Translations under genes and position numbers: made by a program | Notes under the pieces: generated by a model | The model's database searches: none | Told to the model about the DNA's origin: nothing | The model's input: only the letters and a program-made list of their open reading frames with translations | NCBI GenBank assembly: GCA_050015355.1 | Contig: JBEKBO010000032.1 | Location: forward strand, 1-38,204 | DNA: 38,204 nt | Source: CAWBRT01 sp050015355 | GTDB taxonomy: Bacteria; Acidobacteriota; Terriglobia; Terriglobales; Acidobacteriaceae | Reading direction: 5' to 3' | Shown: positions 32,172 to 38,204 of the stretch, piece by piece | How the letters are laid out: every line of letters starts with the position of its first letter | How positions within the stretch are numbered: the first letter of the stretch is position 1

Positions 32172-33167
32172 CTATACGAACCGCCGCTCCAGATAACGGC
32201 CGCGCCCAAGCGTCACCGTTGCCCCCGCGGAAATACCCGCTTTGCACAACGCTTTAGCCGCTTCTTCGGCCTGCTCCGGACTTTTGTACAAACCGTAGAG
32301 CGTCGCCCCGGAGCCCGATAGCGACGCATAGCTCGAATTGTTTCTTTCCAGCAGACGCTTGACTTCGCGAAGTTCGGGATGCACAGGGAAGACGACGCGT
32401 TCGAAGTCGTTTTCGATCCCGGCTCGGACGAGGTCGAGAAGCAGCGTCTCGGCCCGGTCCCCGCTCACTTGCCCGTTCGCAACCTGCTCGCCCGGAACAG
32501 CGGGAACACCGGATAAGGTTCCATTCAGCCACTCAAAAGCCGAACGGCTGAACTCTTCTATTGTAGTGGACGAGACCTGAGGCGTCAATTTACCTTCCTG
32601 AGCGCGGAATTCGTCCCAACGCCGAAACGCTTCCGGCGTCGAGACGCCGATCTCGGGAGTCGCAATGACGCAGCCAATGGGGGGCAGATCGGGCAGCGGG
32701 TAAACCTCTTCGCCGCGGCCGCAACCCAGCACCGTGCCCCCGACCAGGAACAGCGGCAGATCGGAGCCGACCTCGGCGGCGATGCGCAACCGTTCGCGCA
32801 CCGGCAACTCCATGCGCAGCACTCGCTCCAAGGCGAACATGGTGGCCACGGCGTTGGACGACCCGCCACCGACGCCGCCCTGCACGGGGAGATTTTTTTC
32901 GATGTTGATAACAACCTTGCCGCGCTGTTTGAGCGATCGCATCACGCGCTCGGCAATGCGCCAGCAAGTGTTGCTCTCGTCGCCGGGAACGCGCGCGTCC
33001 TTGCACCGGATCTCGATGCCGGTGCCACGGCTGACATCAACGCGGATGACGTCGTGCAAGGCAATGGTCTGGTATATGGTCCGCAGCTCATGGAAGCCGT
33101 CGTCACGCTCGGCCCCAATCGCCAGTCCCAAATTTATCTTTGCGAACGAACGCACGGAAACGGGCAT
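32172..33167 (-). CDS. ispE: 4-diphosphocytidyl-2-C-methyl-D-erythritol kinase
   Basis: GHMP kinase of the MEP isoprenoid pathway, phosphorylating CDP-ME. The 331-residue product begins MPVSVRSFAKINLGLAIG with the conserved Lys and has GFHELRTIYQTIALHD. The ATP-binding GHMP loop is LPVQGGVGGGSSNAVA at about 93-108, and SDLPLFLVGGTVLGCGRGE carries the catalytic Asp. The C-terminal motif SLSGSGATLYGL is also present. It has about 30 more residues than average, in the region around 190-230. It is followed by tRNA-Gln and prs on the same strand. Confidence 0.96.
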   Translation of the reverse strand: MPVSVRSFAKINLGLAIGAERDDGFHELRTIYQTIALHDVIRVDVSRGTGIEIRCKDARVPGDESNTCWRIAERVMRSLKQRGKVVINIEKNLPVQGGVGGGSSNAVATMFALERVLRMELPVRERLRIAAEVGSDLPLFLVGGTVLGCGRGEEVYPLPDLPPIGCVIATPEIGVSTPEAFRRWDEFRAQEGKLTPQVSSTTIEEFSRSAFEWLNGTLSGVPAVPGEQVANGQVSGDRAETLLLDLVRAGIENDFERVVFPVHPELREVKRLLERNNSSYASLSGSGATLYGLYKSPEQAEEAAKALCKAGISAGATVTLGRGRYLERRFV

Positions 33168-33320
33168 CGCAGAGTCATTCTACTTCACCGGCTAGACCAG
33201 TTTGGCAAAACGGATAGACCTACAGCCCGAGCTGTACCCACGGATGGAATCGGAGGCGCCAGGAAGGAGAGAAAATTCCCGCCCAGCCCTGGGGGATCGG
33301 CCGGACGGGAAAGCGCCAGC

Positions 33321-33638
33321 TTAACGTTCAAACAAAATCGTAGTGTTGGCGACAGCCGGCTGAGCAAGACGGGGGGACCATTCCCACTCCGCCGGGAATT
33401 CGTGTAATTTTGCCGGCAACTGGCGTATCAGTTCCGGCCATCCTTCCATGTCTTCGTTCAACTCGCTTTCCCAATCGCCGTCGCTGATGGAAAAACACAA
33501 TTGATCGGCGGCCAGGCATTCTCGTTTGTAGGCGACAACCCGGCGAATATCGTTCCAGCGGAAAGCGACCGCTTCCCTGCTCCTGCTGATGCACAACGAT
33601 TCATCGTCGATTTCTATCGTGGTTCTGGGTCGTGTCAT
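33321..33638 (-). CDS. Hypothetical protein, 105 aa, probable PH-like fold
   Basis: A 105-residue protein without signal or membrane segment. It begins MTRPRTTIEIDDESLCIS and continues with REAVAFRWNDIRRVVAYKREC, ESELNEDMEGWPELIRQL and WSPRLAQPAVANTTILFER. The pattern of strands ending in a helix with W-DI-VVAYK and EDM-GW resembles widespread small PH-like uncharacterised proteins. Function is unknown. The ATG at 33638 has GGGAG seven bases upstream and overlaps the end of the adenosine deaminase gene by 38 bases, so the two are probably translated from one mRNA. The frame is open to 33767, but the upstream part is only a shadow of the deaminase. Confidence 0.75.
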   Translation of the reverse strand: MTRPRTTIEIDDESLCISRSREAVAFRWNDIRRVVAYKRECLAADQLCFSISDGDWESELNEDMEGWPELIRQLPAKLHEFPAEWEWSPRLAQPAVANTTILFER

Positions 33639-34698
33639 GGGGGAGCTCCCGCGGAAGCCGCGACGCGTATGCCAGCAGCTCCTGCTTCCTTTGATCGGGC
33701 AGGAACGAGGCGCGAAACGAATTGCGTGCCAACTGCCGCAATTCCTCGCCCGAAAAGGCAAACTCATCTTGCGCTATTTCGTACTCCCGCGAAAGTGACG
33801 TAAGGAACATGGCAGGGTCGTCCGTATTCAGAACCACACATGCGCCAAGGTCGTAGTACCTTCGGAGGGGATGACTGCCCAATGAAGCGCAACAGCCCGT
33901 GCGCAGGTTGCTGCTGAGGCAGATTTCCAGCGGCACCTGGCGCTCCACGATCTCGCGCAGCAGGCCCTCGTCGTCGATGAGCGTGAGGGCGTGTCCGAGG
34001 CGTTCGCTGCCGATATCGAGCGCAGCGCGTATAGACTCCGGCCCCGCGCTCTCGCCGGCATGGCAGGTCAGGCGCAAACCATGCTCGCGCGCCAGTCTGT
34101 AGACATCGCGAAATAGTTCGGGCGCGGCGCGCCGCTCGTCGCCGCCAAGGCCGAAGCCCACGACGTTGCGCTCGCGGCACTCGATGGCTTTCTCCGCCAC
34201 CTTGCGCGCCTCCTCGGGACCAAAGTGACGCACCGCGTCGAAGATCCAGCGGAGCGATATCCCGAAGTCGCGCTCTCCGCGCTCGCGCCCGCGCTCCATG
34301 CCCGCAAACAGCGGATCGAACGGCTGCCCGCGCCAGAAGATGACTCCCACCGACACGAAAACCTCGGCGTGCAGCACGTGCTGCGCGGCCAGATTTTGCA
34401 TCAGCCGGTAAGTAATCAGTTCGTAGTCTTCGGGCGTGCGCAGGCGCTCCGTCACCGCCTTGAAGGCCAGCAGAAAGCCGGTGAAGTCCCTGTACTCGTA
34501 GACCGCGCGCGCCTCTTCGACGGAGAGCTCGCGGCCGCTGTCCTCGATATTCCGGTAGCGATTATTGGCCGTGGGCAGCGGCGTGTTGTGACGCCGGCTG
34601 AGTTCGGAAAGCGTCTCGGGATCGACCGAACCCTCGAGATGAAGATGCAGTTCGGCTTTGGGAAGGGAAAGAATGAAGTCCGCGCCGTTGGTCGTCAG
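33601..34698 (-). CDS. Adenosine deaminase family protein, start codon unclear
   Basis: Zinc amidohydrolase that deaminates adenosine or a related aminopurine. From the N-terminus: SLPKAELHLHLEGSV (metal-binding HxH), NIEDSGRELSVEEARAVYEY, GLGGDERRAAPELF, LTCHAGESAGPESI (zinc His and catalytic Glu), RLGHALTL, ICLSSNLRTG and NTDDPAMF (catalytic and metal Asp). All catalytic positions are intact. The frame is open from 34800 to 33601 but has no ATG, GTG or TTG before the HxH motif. The first methionine is at 34455, deep in the domain. I end the feature at a CTG (34698), which directly follows GAGGAG. A palindromic repeat begins 23 bases upstream (34721). Either initiation is atypical or the repeat replaced the original 5' end. 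Confidence 0.85.
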   Translation of the reverse strand: MTTNGADFILSLPKAELHLHLEGSVDPETLSELSRRHNTPLPTANNRYRNIEDSGRELSVEEARAVYEYRDFTGFLLAFKAVTERLRTPEDYELITYRLMQNLAAQHVLHAEVFVSVGVIFWRGQPFDPLFAGMERGRERGERDFGISLRWIFDAVRHFGPEEARKVAEKAIECRERNVVGFGLGGDERRAAPELFRDVYRLAREHGLRLTCHAGESAGPESIRAALDIGSERLGHALTLIDDEGLLREIVERQVPLEICLSSNLRTGCCASLGSHPLRRYYDLGACVVLNTDDPAMFLTSLSREYEIAQDEFAFSGEELRQLARNSFRASFLPDQRKQELLAYASRLPRELPHDTTQNHDRNRR

Positions 34699-34720
34699 CT
34701 CCTCGCCGCCAATCTTGTGG

Positions 34721-34812
34721 GTGTCATCCTGAGCGCAGCGAAGGATCTGCTTTTTCTTGCGCCTAAAGACAAAAGCAGATTCTTCGCTCCCGTTGGTCGC
34801 TCAGAATGACAC
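34721..34812. repeat. Dispersed palindromic repeat, 'CTGAGCGcAGCGAAG' family, copy 2
   Basis: Inverted repeat with ends GTGTCATCCTGAGCG and CGCTCAGAATGACAC. Inside are AGCGAAGGATCTGCTTTT on the left and AAAAGCAGATTCTTCGCT on the right. It would fold into a 40-bp hairpin. It is the same family as 228-312. It abuts the 5' end of the adenosine deaminase reading frame. Confidence 0.85.
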
Positions 34813-34837
34813 CTCTGGTTTAGAGAACAACCCTACT

Positions 34838-34941
34838 GCGGTTTAAGAAGCGGTTTAAGAATAGGTATAGCCCGGAGCCCGGCCTCATGGGCCGGAGTCC
34901 CCGGCGACGGCCGGGGGATATACCCTTCGCGAAACGGTTTA
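34838..34941. repeat. Palindromic element F after the 54-residue gene, with a 12-bp tandem duplication
   Basis: On the minus strand the TAA stop of the 54-residue gene leads into TAAACCGTTTCGC-n4-GGGTATATCCC, the same length and core as the TAG-anchored ends elsewhere. The opposite end has GGTATAGCCC (34864-34873), inverted. Between them are GC-rich palindromes (CCGG..GCCGG and CCCCGG..CCGGGG). At its left edge the 12-mer GCGGTTTAAGAA is perfectly duplicated (34838-34861). Confidence 0.65.
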
Positions 34942-35103
34942 GCGCTTCGACTGGCCGCGAACCATCTTCTTCACTTTGCGTTTGGCCTCGCCGCGGGCGT
35001 GCGTGCGTTTGGGTTTCGGTTTGGCTGCTTCTGCCTTCTTGCGCATGACGCGCTTCACTTTTTTGCGTTCAATTTTATCGGTAACTGCTTTTGTATTTGG
35101 CAT
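34939..35103 (-). CDS. Small basic protein, 54 aa
   Basis: The reading frame MPNTKAVTDKIERKKVKRV...VRGQSKR codes for 54 residues, of which nearly 40 percent are Lys or Arg, with no acidic cluster or hydrophobic segment. AGGA lies about six bases before the ATG. The composition resembles small ribosomal or nucleic-acid-binding proteins (compare the S21/L34-like size class), but I do not recognise a family. It sits 58 bp downstream of uvrD on the same strand, and its stop codon coincides with the start of element F. I think it is real because of its ribosome-binding site, its placement and its non-random amphipathic basic composition. Confidence 0.65.
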   Translation of the reverse strand: MPNTKAVTDKIERKKVKRVMRKKAEAAKPKPKRTHARGEAKRKVKKMVRGQSKR

Positions 35104-35161
35104 TCGTCATCCTGGTTAAGATAGAAATCCTCTCGGTCGCGCCGGTCACCCGTGGGGAAAG

Positions 35162-37852
35162 CTACGCCTTTTCCAGTTGGGCGTATTTTTCGACCAGCTT
35201 TTTCAAACCGAAGCGAGAAAATTGTACAGTAATCTTCGCCTCTTCACCCTCTCCTTCGCGAAGATAGACGATTCCTTCGCCATATTTCGGGTGTTTGACG
35301 CGGTCGCCCTTGCGGAAGCCGCGCTTGCCGGTAGGCTCCGGCGCGGCGATTTTGGGCAAGGAGAACCGCTTGCCGCGCGAGGCAAAAAACTCGGCAATGT
35401 TCTCGATTGAGTTGTAAGTCTGCCCCTGGTAGGCTGTTTTTCCGCCGCCGTAACCACCGCGCGAGCCTTTGTTCCAGACGGCGGACTGATCTTCGTTCTC
35501 GTAGTCGTAGTGCGTCCCGCCGGAATCGTCGGAATAAGTACCGCCAAACTTTGTCTTTGGTCTGTGCCCGGGCGAACCCAGGTCCTCCAGCAGCTCCGCC
35601 GGAATCTCCTCCAAAAATCGCGAAGGCACGGTCGGCTCCGCCGACTCGGTTGCGTAGCGGCGGCGAAAGCGGGCGCGCGAAAGCACCAGAGTATCCATGG
35701 CGCGCGTCATGCCCACGTAGCAAAGCCGGCGCTCCTCCTCGATGTCGTCCGGGGCCAGCAGCGTGCGCGAGTGCGGGAACAGCCCCTCCTCCACGCCGAC
35801 AAGAAACACCAGCGGAAACTCCAAACCCTTGGCCGCGTGCAGAGTCATGAGCGTGATCTGCTGCGCGGCGTCGTACTGGTCGGCATCGCTCACCAGCGCC
35901 GCGTGATCGAGAAATTCGCCCACGCTCTCGCCGCGATCGCGCGAATCGAGAGCGGCATTGATCAGCTCGCGCAGGTTCTCCGTGCGCTGCTCGGCCTCCG
36001 GCGTGTCCTCCTGCTCCAACTGGCGCATGTAGCCGGTGCGGTCAAGAAGAAACTTGAGCAACTCGGCGGTGCTCGCCTGCGGAGAAGCTTCGCCCCGAAG
36101 CTGGGAACCATAATCATCACCGTCAGCGGCGGAGATCCTATTCTCTATCGGGAACGGAGCGTTGGCCTCGGCTGGCGGTAGCGCTGCTGCGGCGTCAAAC
36201 GTCTCGGGAGCAAAGGTGACGTCGGAGCCGAACTCCAGCCCGTGCTGATCGCCGGGCTCGGGCTCCGGCTCGGGGACTCGGATTGCCGCCGGAGCAGGTG
36301 TCTCGCGCTTGGCGGGAGAATCTGGCGCAATCACTTCAGCCTCGGCCCGCGCACTCTCGGTAAGCCGCTCCGCATAGGTTCCGCTCATCATGGCACGGGC
36401 ATTTACTATGATGTCGCGGAAGTTCTTCAGCGCGGCCGTGGCCCGCTGTGGCAGCAGCTTGCGCTCGATCGCCTCCGCGACAGCGTCCCACAACGAGACG
36501 CCGGTTTCCAGCGCAATCCGCTCCACGGTCTCCATGGTGGTCTTGCCGATGCCGCGCGTGGGAGTGTTGATCACGCGCATCAGCGCCACAGAGTCCGCCG
36601 GGTTGAGGATGAGTTTCAGGTAGGAGATCATGTCCTTGATCTCCGCCCGGTCATAAAACGAGAAGCCTCCCACCACGTGATAACTGAGCCCGTAGCGGCG
36701 CAGTGCTTCTTCAAACAGGCGCGACTGCGAGTTGGTGCGGTAGAGCACGGCCGCGCGTCCGCTGCCGCCCTCCTCCGCGCGTTTCTGCATGTACTTGGAG
36801 ATGTAATCGGCGGCGAACAGCGCTTCGTTTTCGCCGTCGGGGGCCTCGTAGTAGCCGATCCGTGTGCCGCCCTGCCGTGCCGTCCACAGCCGTTTGCCCT
36901 TGCGCTTGACGTTGTTGGCCACCACCGCCGAGGCCGCCTGCAGAATGTTTTCCGTAGAGCGGTAGTTCTGCTCCAGGCGGATGATCTTCGCCTCCGGAAA
37001 GTCCTGCTCGAACTCGAGGATGTTGCGGATGTCGGCGCCGCGCCAGGAGTAGATCGACTGGTCCTCATCGCCCACCGCGCAAACATTGTGGCGCTGGCCG
37101 GCGAGCAGGCGCATGATCTCGTATTGCGGGCGGTTGGTGTCCTGGTACTCGTCCACCAGCAGGTATTGCCAGCGGCGCTGGTACTTGGCGCGCGCCTCGC
37201 CAACGCCCTTCAGCAAGCGCTGCGCCTCCAGCAGCAGATCGTCGAAGTCGAGCGCGTTTGCCTTGAGCAGTTCCTGGCGATAAATCTTGTAAACCTGCGC
37301 AATCTTCTCGGTCTTGGGATCGGCCGAGCTCAGGTAATAATCCTGCGGGTCGAGCATGTGGTTTTTGGCCCAGGAAATGTGCGAAAGAATCGTGCGCGGA
37401 GTCAGCTTTTTGTCGTCCAGTCCGAGACGGCGAACCGCCGCCTTGGCGACCATCTCCTGGTCTTTTTCGTCGTAAATGACGAAATCCTTGCGCAGACCCT
37501 GGCCGTTCACCAAAAGAGCTTCAATGTCGCGCCGCAGGATGCGCACGCAAAGCGAATGAAAGGTCGAGATCAGGGGCTTGGCGAACGTCGTGTGCCCAAC
37601 CAATTGCTCGACCCGTTCGGCCATCTCGCTGGCCGCCTTGTTGGTGAAGGTAACCGCGAGAATCGAATCCGGCGCCACGCCGACGCTCTCAATGAGGTGC
37701 GCGATGCGGTAGGTGATGACGCGCGTTTTGCCGCTGCCGGCTCCGGCCAGGATCAACACCGGCCCTTCGACGGTCTCGACCGCCTGGCGCTGCTCTGGGT
37801 TCAGTTTGTCGAGAAGATGCTGCAAAGGAAATCGCCGTGAAGTTCTGTGCAA
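35162..37852 (-). CDS. uvrD: UvrD/PcrA-family superfamily-1A DNA helicase
   Basis: 3'-5' helicase of repair and replication restart. In the 896-residue frame all SF1 motifs are present: Walker A AGAGSGKT (36-43), Ia TFTNKAASEM (68-77), Walker B LLVDEYQDTN (231-240), III GDEDQSIYSWRGA (261-273), IV LEQNYRS (293-299), V TLHAAKGLEFP (670-680) and VI RRLCYVGMTRA (708-718). The C-terminal RNAP-binding Tudor-like segment GDRVKHPKYGEGIV is at 849-862. An insertion of about 90 residues (501-592), rich in Pro, Glu and Ala, interrupts the 2B domain region. The start is non-ATG: TTG 37852 gives the longest form, but TTG 37825 gives LQHLLDKLNPEQRQAV, which fits the family better. Neither has a clear ribosome-binding site. 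Confidence 0.95.
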   Translation of the reverse strand: MHRTSRRFPLQHLLDKLNPEQRQAVETVEGPVLILAGAGSGKTRVITYRIAHLIESVGVAPDSILAVTFTNKAASEMAERVEQLVGHTTFAKPLISTFHSLCVRILRRDIEALLVNGQGLRKDFVIYDEKDQEMVAKAAVRRLGLDDKKLTPRTILSHISWAKNHMLDPQDYYLSSADPKTEKIAQVYKIYRQELLKANALDFDDLLLEAQRLLKGVGEARAKYQRRWQYLLVDEYQDTNRPQYEIMRLLAGQRHNVCAVGDEDQSIYSWRGADIRNILEFEQDFPEAKIIRLEQNYRSTENILQAASAVVANNVKRKGKRLWTARQGGTRIGYYEAPDGENEALFAADYISKYMQKRAEEGGSGRAAVLYRTNSQSRLFEEALRRYGLSYHVVGGFSFYDRAEIKDMISYLKLILNPADSVALMRVINTPTRGIGKTTMETVERIALETGVSLWDAVAEAIERKLLPQRATAALKNFRDIIVNARAMMSGTYAERLTESARAEAEVIAPDSPAKRETPAPAAIRVPEPEPEPGDQHGLEFGSDVTFAPETFDAAAALPPAEANAPFPIENRISAADGDDYGSQLRGEASPQASTAELLKFLLDRTGYMRQLEQEDTPEAEQRTENLRELINAALDSRDRGESVGEFLDHAALVSDADQYDAAQQITLMTLHAAKGLEFPLVFLVGVEEGLFPHSRTLLAPDDIEEERRLCYVGMTRAMDTLVLSRARFRRRYATESAEPTVPSRFLEEIPAELLEDLGSPGHRPKTKFGGTYSDDSGGTHYDYENEDQSAVWNKGSRGGYGGGKTAYQGQTYNSIENIAEFFASRGKRFSLPKIAAPEPTGKRGFRKGDRVKHPKYGEGIVYLREGEGEEAKITVQFSRFGLKKLVEKYAQLEKA

Positions 37853-37961
37853 GTTTTAGATTACAAGGTATAGGCGGTAGCCGCCAGCGTCATTCCGAGC
37901 CAAGCGCCGAATCCTGCTTTACGAACCACTGTCATAACCGCCCAGACACTCCCGACAGGCC

Positions 37962-38087
37962 CTAGCGGGCTGCTGAAAAACAGACCGCTCTGGTGTGAGA
38001 ATATAAGCAATTGTGTTGCGCCTCCGTGGGTTACACATTCCGTAGCGCCTCGCTTGGTGCTCGGCGCGTTTTTCAGCAGCCTGCTAG
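37962..38087. repeat. 126-bp inverted-repeat element (MITE-like or IS end)
   Basis: The 20-bp terminal sequence CTAGCGGGCTGCTGAAAAAC (37962-37981) recurs inverted at 38068-38087 with one mismatch. The interior has no ORF of coding character and contains CGCCTCG...CGGCG mini-palindromes. The right arm overlaps the last codons of the transposase-like frame that enters from the window edge. It is therefore either a terminal structure of that insertion sequence or a non-autonomous MITE derived from it. Confidence 0.7.
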
Positions 38088-38204
38088 TACCCCGACCGCT
38101 TGATTGTGTAATGAAGTTTGTGTCGGGCCTGCTTGCGGGTGAACTTCCAGTCGATAGCAACGCGGGTGTGATTCATGCGGCGATTCCAAGCCCGGGTTTG
38201 TTTG
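38084..38204 (-). mobile_element. C-terminal end of a probable transposase (IS630-like), cut by the window edge
   Basis: The minus-strand frame entering from the right edge codes for KQTRAWNRRMNHTRV-AIDWKFTRKQARHKL and ends YTIKRSGY with a TAG at 38084-38086. The pattern W-x-F-T-R-K-x-A-R-x-K-L/F-x-Y after an NRRMN segment is, from memory, like the C-terminus of IS630-type transposases; I regard the family assignment as tentative. The stop codon lies inside the right arm of the 37962-38087 inverted repeat, as expected for a gene running to its IS terminus. Whether the gene is intact cannot be seen here. Confidence 0.5.

Noticed and set aside
36242..37840. 532-codon plus-strand frame opposite uvrD
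   Set aside because: Antisense shadow of the helicase; no recognisable fold and no ribosome-binding site.
37861..38160. Minus-strand 99-codon ORF upstream of uvrD
   Set aside because: It reads through the inverted-repeat element, and its Ser/Gly-rich peptide has no coding character.

Overview
The window looks like a chromosomal segment of an Acidobacteriota genome (Terriglobia/Koribacter-like). The reasons are the GC-rich coding bias, the gene order ispE–tRNA-Gln–prs–rplY–pth–rpsF–rpsR–rplI, a CarD-type regulator, an ECF sigma module carrying a HEAT-repeat anti-sigma factor, and many dispersed 'GTCATnCnGAGCG' palindromes. The lineage is inferred from family resemblance and context, with no database search. 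Almost everything is housekeeping or envelope related. There is no CRISPR array, prophage or defence island, and the only transposase trace is a fragment at the right edge.

Layout. (1) 402-2216: lepA on the plus strand. (2) 2749-6509, minus: outer-membrane biogenesis pair bamA then ompH/skp, each with its own sigma70-like promoter, ending at a good intrinsic terminator. (3) 6785-10409, minus: an MFS exporter followed by a molybdopterin oxidoreductase. (4) 10704-16127, plus: D-tartrate dehydratase, a three-gene proton-translocating transhydrogenase operon (pntAA-pntAB-pntB) and an alpha/beta hydrolase. (5) 16399-21596, minus: carD, a 91-residue unknown, ruvX, mltG, a lipoprotein and an FtsX/MacB-type permease. 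(6) 21812-22971, plus: greA and a CDP-alcohol phosphatidyltransferase with overlapping stop and start. (7) 23210-27032, minus: a compact four-gene module of ECF sigma factor, zinc-finger/HEAT anti-sigma protein, beta-helix (DUF4097-like) exported protein and double-PDZ exported protein. (8) 27281-33167, minus: ispE, tRNA-Gln(TTG), prs, rplY (L25/CTC), pth, rpsF, rpsR, rplI. (9) 33321-37852, minus: uvrD/pcrA helicase, a 54-residue basic protein, adenosine deaminase and a 105-residue unknown. (10) 37962-38204: an inverted-repeat element abutting the C-terminal end of a probable transposase.

The most unusual signal is in the spacers. A repeat end of about 27 bp, roughly TAG-AGCAnTTCC-n4-TTGGTGTATCCC, begins exactly at the stop codon of at least four genes and probably five, on both strands. 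In the pgsA-like/PDZ convergent spacer two inverted copies bound the whole interval. A second palindrome family sits upstream of lepA and directly against the adenosine deaminase 5' end; that gene has no ATG, GTG or TTG ahead of its catalytic HxH motif. The functional tRNA-Gln is flanked by an exact 5'-half copy and an exact 3'-end copy of itself. The sigma/HEAT/beta-helix/PDZ operon is the best candidate for a poorly described signalling system.
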